A DNA stretch of 7,976 nt, from the NCBI GenBank assembly GCA_019243595.1, contig JAFAUA010000454.1, positions 1 through 7,976 on the forward strand. The letters run 5' to 3'. The position numbers were made by a program, and so were the translations under genes. Shown piece after piece: positions 1-7,160 of this stretch (position 1 is its first letter; every line of letters starts with the position of its first letter). The notes below the pieces were generated by a model. That model worked only from the letters and a program-made list of their open reading frames with translations, ran no database searches and had not been told where the DNA came from. The DNA is from Acidimicrobiia bacterium. Lineage in GTDB: Bacteria > Actinomycetota > Acidimicrobiia > Acidimicrobiales > AC-14.

Positions 1-144
1 CTCGCCCGGCGCGGTGAGGATGCGCTGGAGGGCGACGGGGGAGCGGAGCACGATCGTGGCCGGCGCGTCCGTCGGCCCACACCGGCTTCCGTCGTACGCC
101 TCGAACGCCACCGGCAGCCCGGCGCCGAGGATCTCTTCGACCAT
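1..144 (-). CDS. Cyclopropane-fatty-acyl-phospholipid synthase family methyltransferase, N-terminal fragment
   Basis: Only the first 48 codons are in the window; the gene continues past base 1. The translation runs MVEEILGAGLPVAFEAYDGS and then on to CGPTDAPATIVLRSPVALQRILTAPGE. That order (LPV, a DGS turn, GP-D-AP, a hydrophobic strand, RSP-AL-R-L, APGE) resembles the N-terminal region of actinobacterial SAM-dependent cyclopropane-fatty-acid synthase/UfaA1-type proteins, which modify the double bond of phospholipid acyl chains at the membrane. The SAM-binding Rossmann core lies outside the window, so the call rests on the N-terminal pattern alone. ATG 144 has no clear Shine-Dalgarno. An in-frame GTG at 159 adds five residues (VSVAS) and sits 7 nt after a TAGCGT hexamer, which would suit a leaderless start. 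The gene follows the MFS gene on the same strand by 40-55 nt and may be co-transcribed with it or have its own promoter. Confidence 0.65.
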   Translation of the reverse strand, partial: MVEEILGAGLPVAFEAYDGSRCGPTDAPATIVLRSPVALQRILTAPGE

Positions 145-156
145 CGATGCAACAGA

Positions 157-172
157 CACGCCTGTCACGCTA
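157..172 (-). promoter_or_regulatory. Candidate -10 element and leaderless GTG start for the methyltransferase gene
   Basis: On the minus strand a TAGCGT hexamer (172 to 167) fits the TANNNT -10 pattern common in actinobacteria. Seven nucleotides later comes the in-frame GTG at 159, where a transcript start would be expected. No convincing -35 is visible, and no Shine-Dalgarno precedes either possible start. This is a positional inference only. Confidence 0.22.
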
Positions 173-199
173 CGCCCGTTGTCAGGCGGTGCGTTCCTT

Positions 200-1474
200 C
201 TACGCCGCCTCGGGCTGAGCGGGGAGCTCGACCACCTCGGAGGGTTCCGTCGCCTGCTCGCGACGTAGGCCCCACACTGCCGACGCAGCGGCGAGCAGGC
301 TCAGGACGCCGCCGACGAACAAGCCGGCACGCGGACCCCACTGCTGGGAGATCCATCCGATGATCGGCCCGCCGATCGGCGTGCTCCCGAGGAACACCAG
401 CGCGTACAGCGCCATCACCCGTCCGCGCATCTCGTGGCGGGTCTCCAGTTGGAGCGTGGAGTTGGCGGTGGCGATGAACACCATCGAGAACGCGCCCATG
501 GGCACGAGCGCAACCATGGCGGCGATGACGTTGGGCGCGACCGACACGACGATGGCGAGCAGCGAGAAGCCAACCGCCGAGCCAACGAGGGTCCTCTGGT
601 TGGGCCGGGCCCGCCCGGCGGCGACCAGGGCACCCATCAACGAGCCGCCCGCCATCACCGCGAACAGCGTGCCGTACAGCCCGGCACCGCCGTGGAACTC
701 GTACTTGGCCAGCAGCGGCAGCACGATGATGAAGTTGAAGCCGAAGGTGGCAACGACGGTGACGAGCAGCAGCGTCGAGCGCAGGACCGGTGACGACCAG
801 GCGTACCGCAGGCCTTCTCGGATCTGACCCTTCTCCCGGGGGAGCGGTGTGCGCTGGTGCAGCTCCCGCGTCCGCATGGCGACGAGGGCGGCGACCACCG
901 GGATGAACGACAGGGCGTTCACCAGGAATGACGGCGAGATGCCGATGGCGTGGATGAGCACGCCGGCGATGGCGGGGCCGACGAGACGGGCGCCGTTGAA
1001 GACCGCGCTGTTGAGGCCGACGGCGTTGGTGACGTCGTCGGGCCCGACCATCTCGATGACGAACGCCTGGCGGGCCGGGTTGTCGAAGACGGTGACCACA
1101 CCGAGAAAGAACGCCAGGACGTAGATCATCCAGAGCTGCACCACGCCCGTCAGCACGATCAGCCACAGGGCTACCGCGAGCACGGCGGCCGCGCTCTGGG
1201 TCCAGACCAAGGTCTTGCGTTTGTCGAGGCGGTCGGCGATGACGCCACCCCACACGCCGAACAGGAGCAGGGGAAGGAACTGGAGCGCCATCATCAGCCC
1301 GAGGGCGAAGCCGGCGCCCGACTCGCCGGTGAGGTTGAGCACCAGCCAGCTCTGGGCCGTGGTCTGCATCCACGTGCCGCTCAGCGAAATCAGTTGGGAG
1401 AAGAAGAACAGCCGGTAATTCCGGACCCGCAGGGAGTGGAACGTGCGTTGACCGGCGAGGCGGACGCGGGTCAC
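200..1474 (-). CDS. MFS transporter, EntS/MFS_3-like exporter
   Basis: A 424-residue inner-membrane protein of normal length for a 12-helix major facilitator. Hydrophobic segments are regularly spaced along it, with a hydrophilic central loop at about 201-225 (RTRELHQRTPLPREKGQIRE) between the two six-helix halves. The loop 2-3 signature is seen as GGVIADRLDKRK (76-87). FDNPARQAFVIEMV (130-143) and MRGRVMALY (349-357) are typical of the EntS-like branch of drug, siderophore and metabolite exporters. The substrate cannot be read from sequence. The start is a GTG that overlaps the upstream MarR stop (GTGA), so translation is probably coupled. The pairing with a MarR repressor is the classical arrangement for an efflux pump induced by its own toxic substrate; that regulation is inferred. 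The C-terminal tail (about 404-424) is polar and acidic and lies outside the membrane. Confidence 0.9.
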   Translation of the reverse strand: MTRVRLAGQRTFHSLRVRNYRLFFFSQLISLSGTWMQTTAQSWLVLNLTGESGAGFALGLMMALQFLPLLLFGVWGGVIADRLDKRKTLVWTQSAAAVLAVALWLIVLTGVVQLWMIYVLAFFLGVVTVFDNPARQAFVIEMVGPDDVTNAVGLNSAVFNGARLVGPAIAGVLIHAIGISPSFLVNALSFIPVVAALVAMRTRELHQRTPLPREKGQIREGLRYAWSSPVLRSTLLLVTVVATFGFNFIIVLPLLAKYEFHGGAGLYGTLFAVMAGGSLMGALVAAGRARPNQRTLVGSAVGFSLLAIVVSVAPNVIAAMVALVPMGAFSMVFIATANSTLQLETRHEMRGRVMALYALVFLGSTPIGGPIIGWISQQWGPRAGLFVGGVLSLLAAASAVWGLRREQATEPSEVVELPAQPEAA

Positions 1475-1923
1475 TGGCCCTCACCCTCGAGGATCTTCTC
1501 GAGGATGACGGCTGCCCGCGCCAGGATGGCGCGGTCGTCGGCGTCGAGGGTGCGAATGCGAGCGGCGAGGTAGGCCTCCTTGCGGCTCCGCGAGCGCTCG
1601 AGGAACTTGCGTCCGGCGACCGTCGTCTGGACCCGGGCGATGCGGCGGTCGCTCTGGTCGACCTCCCGGCTGACGAGGCCTGCCTCGTCGAGGGCGGCGA
1701 CGATGCGCGTCATGGTGGGGGGTTGGACCCGTTCGACGGCGGCCAGGTCGCCGAGCGTGATGGGGCCGAGGCGGTCGACGCTGGCCAGGGTGGAGACCTG
1801 GGAGGGGGAGACCTCAGCCTCGGCCGCCGCCTGCTGGCGCAGGCGTCGGGCCAGGCGCGTCACCGACAGGCGGATGCGTGCCGCCAGCTCGGCCTCGGCT
1901 AGGAGTGCGTCTGAAATCTTCAT
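1471..1923 (-). CDS. MarR-family transcriptional regulator
   Basis: A 150-residue winged-helix repressor of normal MarR length. The helix-turn-helix lies at about 55-84 (ITLGDLAAVERVQPP, then TMTRIVAALDEAGLV). It is followed by the wing with the family hallmark DQSDRRIARV (89-98), including the acidic/Arg pair that contacts the DNA minor groove. N- and C-terminal helices (5-35 and 105-148) would form the dimer interface. MarR proteins bind short dyads as dimers and are released by small phenolic or xenobiotic ligands. The gene is first in an operon with the MFS exporter (4-bp overlap) and divergent from the ClC gene, so it likely represses its own operon and possibly the ClC side. No Shine-Dalgarno precedes ATG 1923. 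With an extended -10-like element 13 nt upstream, the transcript may be nearly leaderless. Confidence 0.93.
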   Translation of the reverse strand: MKISDALLAEAELAARIRLSVTRLARRLRQQAAAEAEVSPSQVSTLASVDRLGPITLGDLAAVERVQPPTMTRIVAALDEAGLVSREVDQSDRRIARVQTTVAGRKFLERSRSRKEAYLAARIRTLDADDRAILARAAVILEKILEGEGQ

Positions 1924-1926
1924 CAG

Positions 1927-1945
1927 TTAGCACGACAAATTAGCA
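1927..1945. promoter_or_regulatory. Direct repeat TTAGCA x2 overlapping the putative marR promoter
   Basis: TTAGCA occurs at 1927-1932 and again at 1940-1945, start to start 13 bp, in an AT-richer gap between the divergent MarR and ClC genes. Read on the minus strand, the distal copy forms TGC-TAATTT (1945 to 1937), a good extended -10 match (TGn plus TAnnnT). The proximal copy lies between that element and the MarR start codon. A repressor bound here would cover the promoter, so this is the most likely MarR operator. The copies are in direct, not inverted, orientation, which is less usual for MarR; only a weak dyad (TT...AA) is visible within the spacer. Confidence 0.4.
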
Positions 1946-1967
1946 GAGCGAAATATTCCCGTAGGGG

Positions 1968-3668
1968 ATGAGCAGGAAGAATGCAGTGGTGACCCAGTTC
2001 GGCGACCGCTTTCGGCAACTGCTGCGGATCGGACGTCGGCCCCAGCAGGTACTGGTGCTGTCGGCGGTCACGGGTGCCCTGACGGGCGGGGCCGTGGCCC
2101 TCTTCGACTGGCTGGTCAGCAACGTGATGTTCAATCGGGTGCTCCGCCAGTCGGACTGGTTCAAGGCGCTGGCGCCTTTGATCGGGCTGATCGTCGCCGC
2201 CTTGGCCCTCCATTTCCTGGCGGCCCGAGCCACACCGGCCACGGCCGACGAGTACATCCGCAACTTCCACGACCGAGACCGGCGCCTCGACGAACGGCCG
2301 GTGCTCGGCCGGGTCGTCGCCAGCATCGCCACGCTCGGCCTCGGCGGCGCTATGGGCTACGAGGGCCCGTCGATCTACATCGGTGCCGCGATCGGCTCGG
2401 CCATCCAGCGGCGCATGAGCCGGTTCTTCTCGCGCGACGACGCCAAGCTCCTTCTCGTGGCCGGCGCGGCCGCCGGTGTCGCCGCCATCTTCAAGGCGCC
2501 CGCGACCGGCGTCGTGTTCGCCATCGAAGTTCCGTTCCAGGACGACGTGGCCCGCCGCATGCTCCTGCCGGCGCTGACGGCCGCGGCGGTGAGCTACATC
2601 GTCTTCGTCGCCTTCAACGGCACGACGCCGTTGCTACCGGTGCGGGGCGCTCCGCCCTTCGACGTGCGCGACATCGGAGGCGCCGCGGTGCTCGGCCTGA
2701 TGTGCGGGGTCGGCGCGCGGGGTTTCGCCGTCCTGCTGACGCAAGCCAAGCGCATCGCCGCGAGCGCCCATCCTGTGCTCCGTGTGACGGTCGCCGGCGC
2801 CGTCCTCGTCGGCCTGTATGTGGCGTCCAAGGCGCTTGCCGACGAGGGCCTGACGATCGGCCCCGGCTATCGAACGGTGGCGTGGGCGCTCGACCCCAAG
2901 CACGGCCTCGGGCTGATCGTGGCCATGTTCTTCCTGCGGGCGCTGGCGACGACGGCGACCGTCGGGGGCGGCGGCGCGGGCGGACTGTTCATTCCCTTGG
3001 TGATCCAGGGCGTCCTCGTGGGGCGCGCGGTCGGCGGCTTGTTCGGCGCGCCCGACAGCTCGCTGTTCCCGGTGATCGGGATCGCCGCCTTTCTCGGTGC
3101 GGGGTACCGGGTGCCGCTGGCAGCCATCGTGTTCGTGGCCGAGACGACCGGCAGACCGGGGTTCGTCGTCCCCGGGCTCATCGCCGCCGCGGTCGCTCAA
3201 TTGGCGATGGGCCGTTCGTCGGTCTCGCCGTACCAGGTCGCGGCGCGCGGAGGGCACCTCGAGCGCCGTTTCACGCTGCCGATCTCGGCGGCCCTGCAAG
3301 CCGACGTGATGACGGTGCCGCCGGATACGACCGTGCGCGAGTTCTTCGCGCTCCATCTGATCGCCAACCGCCAGAAGTCGGTGCCGGTCGTCGACGAGAC
3401 CCATCAATATCTGGGTATGGCTCGCCTCGATGAGCTCGACAAGGTCGACGAGGACCAGTGGGAGACCGAGGCCGTGTCGGTGATCGCCCGGACCGATCTG
3501 CCAACGGGCAAGCCGGACTGGACGTTGCGACACGCCGTGGAGGCGATGCAGGCGGCCGACGTCGACGTGCTTCCTGTCGTCGACGCCGGTGGACGGTTCG
3601 TCGGCGTCGTCGAGACCGACGGAATCCTGAAGCTCGATGAGATTCTGGGGGAGGCTGACCCCTTCTAA
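1968..3668 (+). CDS. ClC-family chloride channel/transporter with C-terminal CBS pair
   Basis: A 566-residue protein: ClC membrane core at about 25-425, then two CBS domains (about 446-505 and 510-560). The core holds the gating-glutamate motif as GYEGPS (130-135, E132), GGLFIP (338-343, the GxFxP anion-binding motif) and a tyrosine in SPYQVA (Y422), probably the central anion-coordinating Tyr. Two departures from textbook ClC exchangers are visible. The N-terminal GSGIP motif is absent; the aligned stretch is about ATPATADEY (88-96). The internal proton glutamate position of E. coli ClC (IEE) reads IEV (E187-V188), as in vertebrate ClC channels. This suggests passive anion conduction or altered coupling, but function is not proven. 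The CBS domains (motifs ADVMTVPPDTTV and VLPVVDAGGRFVGVV) normally sense adenine nucleotides. The stop codon overlaps the ribosome-binding site of the downstream dehydratase gene. Start is uncertain: ATG 1968, or GTG 1986/1989. Confidence 0.92.
   Translation: MSRKNAVVTQFGDRFRQLLRIGRRPQQVLVLSAVTGALTGGAVALFDWLVSNVMFNRVLRQSDWFKALAPLIGLIVAALALHFLAARATPATADEYIRNFHDRDRRLDERPVLGRVVASIATLGLGGAMGYEGPSIYIGAAIGSAIQRRMSRFFSRDDAKLLLVAGAAAGVAAIFKAPATGVVFAIEVPFQDDVARRMLLPALTAAAVSYIVFVAFNGTTPLLPVRGAPPFDVRDIGGAAVLGLMCGVGARGFAVLLTQAKRIAASAHPVLRVTVAGAVLVGLYVASKALADEGLTIGPGYRTVAWALDPKHGLGLIVAMFFLRALATTATVGGGGAGGLFIPLVIQGVLVGRAVGGLFGAPDSSLFPVIGIAAFLGAGYRVPLAAIVFVAETTGRPGFVVPGLIAAAVAQLAMGRSSVSPYQVAARGGHLERRFTLPISAALQADVMTVPPDTTVREFFALHLIANRQKSVPVVDETHQYLGMARLDELDKVDEDQWETEAVSVIARTDLPTGKPDWTLRHAVEAMQAADVDVLPVVDAGGRFVGVVETDGILKLDEILGEADPF
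1974..1979 (+). promoter_or_regulatory. Shine-Dalgarno that may shift the ClC start to GTG 1986
   Basis: AGGAAG lies 6 nt before an in-frame GTG at 1986 and 9 nt before a second GTG at 1989. By contrast, ATG 1968 has only GTAGGGG touching it, too close for a normal ribosome site. The true ClC start may therefore be 1986 or 1989, removing six or seven non-conserved residues, unless ATG 1968 is used on a short-leader transcript. Confidence 0.4.
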
Positions 3669-3680
3669 GGAGGAGATGGC

Positions 3681-3961
3681 ATGGCAACGTTGAGCGACGA
3701 CGACGTACAGAATGGCCTGGCGACGGTGCCGGGCTGGGAGCGAGAAGGCGACGCCATCGTCAAGGAGTACAAGTTCGACGGCTTCGGCGACGCCATCGCC
3801 TTCGTGGTGCGATTGGGCTTCAAGGCCGACAAGGCCGACCACCACCCCGACCTCGACGTGCGCTACAACCGGGTGCGCGTGGCACTGAGTACCCACAGCG
3901 AGGGCGGCATCACCGCCAAGGACCTGGCGCTGGCCGCAGAGGCCGAAGGGGCCGTCGGCTG

Positions 3962-3962
<1 letters not shown>
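3681..3962 (+). CDS. Pterin-4a-carbinolamine dehydratase (PhhB/DCoH family)
   Basis: A 93-residue protein, the usual size for the family. It has the signature DHHPDLDVRYNRV (53-65) with the catalytic His pair H54-H55 and Pro56, then H72 and the closing GGITAKD (75-81). The enzyme (EC 4.2.1.96) dehydrates 4a-hydroxytetrahydrobiopterin to quinonoid dihydropterin, recycling the cofactor of aromatic amino acid hydroxylases in the cytosol. No hydroxylase is in the window, so the physiological substrate here is open; stand-alone homologues are widespread in bacteria. The start is set by a very strong Shine-Dalgarno, AAGGAGGAG (3667-3675), which overlaps the ClC stop codon and argues for co-transcription. 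The stop (TGA 3960-3962) shares one base with the next start codon. Confidence 0.93.
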
Positions 3963-4900
<938 letters not shown>

Positions 4901-4913
4901 GAACCTCGGACGC

Positions 4914-4950
4914 GCAACCGCGGCCCGGGCTGGGGTCGGGCCGCGGTTGC
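4914..4950. terminator. Strong bidirectional hairpin between convergent genes
   Basis: GCAACCGCGGCCCG (4914-4927) and CGGGCCGCGGTTGC (4937-4950) are perfect reverse complements: a 14-bp GC-rich stem with a 9-nt loop. It lies 13 nt after the hydrolase stop and 32 nt beyond the stop of the opposite-strand SPW gene. There is no long U-tract on either side, which is common for terminators in high-GC actinobacteria. Confidence 0.8.
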
Positions 4951-4982
4951 TACTCCTCGCCGGAGCTGGTTGCGTTGTTGCG

Positions 4983-5384
4983 TTACGCCGCTGCAGGTGT
5001 GGGCTGCGCTGCCCACTGCCGCTTGGGGCTGTACTGGTAGTTCGTGATCAGGCTCACGGCGAGAACGGCGATGCCCGCCGCGATGTAGAAGGCGGTGAGG
5101 CCGGTGTCCGAGTCGTTGAATCCCAGGGCGAACGGCGACAGCACTAGCAGGGCGGCCGCCAGGTAGTCGCCCGCCGAGTGGATCGTGAACGGCAGCACCT
5201 TCACGACACCGAGCGGATACTTCGTGAGCATGCTCACGACCAGCACGACGGCGCCGATGACGATCCCGGCGGCGACGGCCTCGTTCGACCCGCCCACGGC
5301 CGCGGCGACGACGATCAGGGTGGCGGCCACCGCATAGTCGGCAATGGCGTGGAACCAAGCAGGCAGCAATCTCACCAACGACAT
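4983..5384 (-). CDS. SPW-repeat-like small membrane protein with internal duplication
   Basis: A 133-residue protein with four predicted hydrophobic helices (about 14-30, 36-51, 74-88 and 97-112) and a short polar tail ending in PTPAAA. The two halves repeat one plan. Residues 8-59 contain HAIADY, two helices and LTKYPLG; residues 65-119 contain HSAGDY, two helices and ITNYQYS. The second half has SPFALGF (83-89), close to the SPW motif of PF03779-type proteins, and the join (SMLTKYPLGVVKVLP, then IH..GDY) matches the layout of two-unit SPW proteins. The molecular function of the family is unknown to me. An upstream in-frame ATG at 5432 would add 16 residues, but the ATG at 5384 has the strong Shine-Dalgarno and an N-terminus (MSLVRLLP) that fits the family, so it was chosen. 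It converges on the hydrolase gene and is divergent from the acyl-CoA dehydrogenase. Confidence 0.8.
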   Translation of the reverse strand: MSLVRLLPAWFHAIADYAVAATLIVVAAAVGGSNEAVAAGIVIGAVVLVVSMLTKYPLGVVKVLPFTIHSAGDYLAAALLVLSPFALGFNDSDTGLTAFYIAAGIAVLAVSLITNYQYSPKRQWAAQPTPAAA

Positions 5385-5390
5385 CTCGTT

Positions 5391-5398
5391 CTCTCCTT
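5391..5398 (-). promoter_or_regulatory. Shine-Dalgarno fixing the SPW-gene start
   Basis: AAGGAGAG on the minus strand lies 6-8 nt before the ATG at 5384. It rules in favour of this start over the longer reading from 5432, whose extra residues (MLTPNTRCTSKQGENE) are simply the translated leader. Confidence 0.75.
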
Positions 5399-5434
5399 GC
5401 TTCGACGTGCAACGAGTGTTCGGAGTAAGCAAGG
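5395..5434. repeat. Perfect 8-bp inverted repeat in the divergent intergenic gap
   Basis: CCTTGCTT (5395-5402) and AAGCAAGG (5427-5434) are exact reverse complements separated by 24 bp, occupying most of the 53-bp gap between two divergent genes. Each arm contains the ribosome-binding region of the gene it faces: AAGG followed by AG for the SPW gene, AAGG for the dehydrogenase. It could be an operator for a dimeric regulator or a coincidence of two purine-rich leaders. Confidence 0.5.
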
Positions 5435-5437
5435 CAC

Positions 5438-6610
5438 ATGGATGTCGATCTTCCGCCCGAAGACGATCCCCGGCGCGTCCAGGTGCGGCGCTGGCTGGAG
5501 GAGCACCCCAACCCGAGCGGCCGGGTCCTTGCCGAGGCCGGCTACGTCGTGCCCCACTGGCCGGAGCCGTGGGGGATGGACGCCGAGCCCGAGCTGCAGC
5601 TGATCATCGACGACGAGCTGCGCCGGGCCGGTGTGCGCCGGCCGATCAACCCCATCGGGATCGGCCACTGCGGGCCCGTCATCCTGCTCCACGGCAACGA
5701 GGAGCAGAAGAGGCAGTACCTCCCGCCGATGCTCGCCGGCGAGGACATCTGGTGCCAGCTGTTCAGCGAGCCCGGCGCCGGCAGCGACCTGGCCAACCTC
5801 AGCACGCGGGCGGACCGGGACGGCGACATCTACCTCGTCAACGGCCAGAAGATCTGGACGTCACTGGCCGAGATCGCCAAGTACGGGATCCTCATCGCCC
5901 GCACCAAGACCGACGTCGCCAAGCACCGCGGGATCTCGTACTTCATCATCGACATGCACGCGCCGGGCGTCGAGGTGCGGCCGATCAAGAACATGCAGGG
6001 TGGTGAGCGCGGTGACCTGTTCTGCGAGGTGTTCTTCACCGATGTGCGCGTCCCGGCCGAGAACCTCATCGGCGAGGAGAACCTCGGGTGGGGGATGGCA
6101 AAGCTGACGCTGGCCAACGAGCGCGTCTCGCTCTCGAAGGGCGGGCTCATCTGGGGCAACGGCCCGACGGTCGGCGATCTCGTCGAGCTGGTGAAGAAGA
6201 AAGGCGGGGTCGACCATCCGGTGTTCCGCCAGCGACTGGTCGATGCCTTCATCGAGGGCGAGATCCTCCGCTACCACCACCTCCGTCAGATCTCGGCCGC
6301 GGTGAACAAGAAACCCGGCCCCGACGCGTCGCTGCGCAAGGCGCTGAGCGACCCCCACGGCCAGCGAGTGTTCGGCCTGGCCAAGGACATGCTCGGCGCG
6401 CAAGGGATGCTCGCCAAGGAGAGCATGGACCCGGAGTGGGAGGAGTGGGTCACGGGCTTCCTCTTCAGCCCGGCCCTCACCGTCGGCGGCGGCACGTCGC
6501 AAGTTCTTCGCAACATCATCGCCGAGCGCATCCTCGGTCTGCCCCACGACATCGACGTCGAGACGGGCAAGACGTGGTCAGAAACCAAGGGCGGCCTGGC
6601 CGTCGGATGA
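5438..6610 (+). CDS. Acyl-CoA dehydrogenase family protein (FadE type)
   Basis: A 390-residue flavoprotein of normal family length. It has an N-terminal helical domain (1-100), the flavin/substrate motif CQLFSEPGAGSDLA (106-119), VNGQKIWTS (134-142) in the beta domain, and a C-terminal helical domain ending GGGTSQVLRNIIAERILGLP (350-369). Such enzymes oxidise acyl-CoA thioesters at C2-C3 and pass electrons to an electron-transfer flavoprotein. The usual YEG catalytic glutamate is replaced: the aligned position is G351 in VGGGTSQ. This Gly form is frequent in the FadE subfamilies of actinobacterial fatty-acid and steroid side-chain catabolism, where the base lies elsewhere or on a partner subunit. 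No obvious glutamate is visible at the alternative helix-G site (around residues 249-257). The substrate is therefore unassigned. Start ATG 5438 has only a weak, close AAGG. The stop overlaps the start of the flavin reductase gene by 4 bp. ACAD-fold flavin monooxygenases are an alternative, less likely from the C-terminal motif. Confidence 0.88.
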   Translation: MDVDLPPEDDPRRVQVRRWLEEHPNPSGRVLAEAGYVVPHWPEPWGMDAEPELQLIIDDELRRAGVRRPINPIGIGHCGPVILLHGNEEQKRQYLPPMLAGEDIWCQLFSEPGAGSDLANLSTRADRDGDIYLVNGQKIWTSLAEIAKYGILIARTKTDVAKHRGISYFIIDMHAPGVEVRPIKNMQGGERGDLFCEVFFTDVRVPAENLIGEENLGWGMAKLTLANERVSLSKGGLIWGNGPTVGDLVELVKKKGGVDHPVFRQRLVDAFIEGEILRYHHLRQISAAVNKKPGPDASLRKALSDPHGQRVFGLAKDMLGAQGMLAKESMDPEWEEWVTGFLFSPALTVGGGTSQVLRNIIAERILGLPHDIDVETGKTWSETKGGLAVG

Positions 6611-7149
6611 GCCCTCTGCAGGAAGGACCGGTCGGGCCCTTTCCCGAGGGTGCTGACCCCGACGAGTACGATCGCCTCCGCCGACGGGTCATGTGGAAGA
6701 TGCCCACGGGCTTGTTTGTCATCGGCAGTCGAGCCGGCGACCGGCGCAACCTGATGACCGCCAACCTGGTCGTGCAGGTGAGTCACGACCCCAAGCTGGT
6801 GGCGGTCAGCGTCGAGAAGGACGCGGTCACGAACGCGCTCATCAAGGAGGGCGGCGTGTTCGTCGTCAACGTCATCGACCGCGAGGACCGGGCGATCGTC
6901 CGCAAGTTCACCAAGCCCGTCGAACACGACGGCGAGCAGTCCCTCAACGGGTTCGCGGTCCACGACGGCCGCACTGGCGCGCCGATCCTCGACCAGGCGC
7001 TCGCCTACATCGAGTGCGAGGTTCGCAACACCGTGGAGCTGGGGAGCCACACGCTGTTCCTCGGCGAAGTCGTCGACGCCGCCTTCCAGAAGCCCGAGGA
7101 GACCGAAGTCCTCCGTATGGAAGACACGAGAATGAACTACGGCGGGTGA
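6607..7149 (+). CDS. Flavin reductase-like FMN-binding split-barrel protein
   Basis: A 180-residue protein of the flavin-reductase-like domain family. The barrel begins at about 28 (VMWKMPTGLFVIGSR), continues through MTANLVVQVSHDPKLVAVSV (50-69), which supplies the FMN phosphate and isoalloxazine contacts in the family, then TNALIKEGGVFVVNVI (75-90), and ends with the late strand HTLFLGEVVDA (148-158). The N-terminal 25 residues are a polar extension. Members reduce free FMN/FAD with NAD(P)H for a partner oxygenase or are themselves small FMN proteins; which applies cannot be read here. The start ATG 6607 overlaps the dehydrogenase stop (ATGA). The same frame stays open far upstream to 6088, but that part is out-of-frame dehydrogenase sequence. 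Translational coupling suggests joint action with the dehydrogenase, for example supplying reduced flavin or moving electrons; this is inference. Confidence 0.88.
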   Translation: MSPLQEGPVGPFPEGADPDEYDRLRRRVMWKMPTGLFVIGSRAGDRRNLMTANLVVQVSHDPKLVAVSVEKDAVTNALIKEGGVFVVNVIDREDRAIVRKFTKPVEHDGEQSLNGFAVHDGRTGAPILDQALAYIECEVRNTVELGSHTLFLGEVVDAAFQKPEETEVLRMEDTRMNYGG

Positions 7150-7160
7150 CCCGGAGCAGT

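Noticed and set aside
151..164. Imperfect dyad ACAG...CTGT before the methyltransferase start as a possible operator
   Set aside because: Only the outer 4 bp and one inner pair match; too weak to support without comparative data.
165..1484. 439-residue minus-strand ORF nearly coextensive with the MFS gene
   Set aside because: Its translation is Arg/Pro/Ala-rich low-complexity sequence typical of an alternative frame in GC-rich DNA; the overlapping frame 200-1474 has clear MFS helices and motifs.
2634..3896. 420-residue minus-strand ORF opposite the ClC and dehydratase genes
   Set aside because: Composition is His/Arg/Asp-rich with no hydrophobic core or motif; the plus-strand genes have strong family signatures.
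5385..5432. Sixteen extra N-terminal residues of the SPW protein from ATG 5432
   Set aside because: They translate the leader containing the Shine-Dalgarno of ATG 5384 and do not resemble the family N-terminus.
6088..6606. N-terminal extension of the flavin reductase frame back to ATG 6088
   Set aside because: This part is read out of frame within the dehydrogenase gene and is Arg/Gly-rich; ATG 6607 with the ATGA overlap gives a protein of family length.
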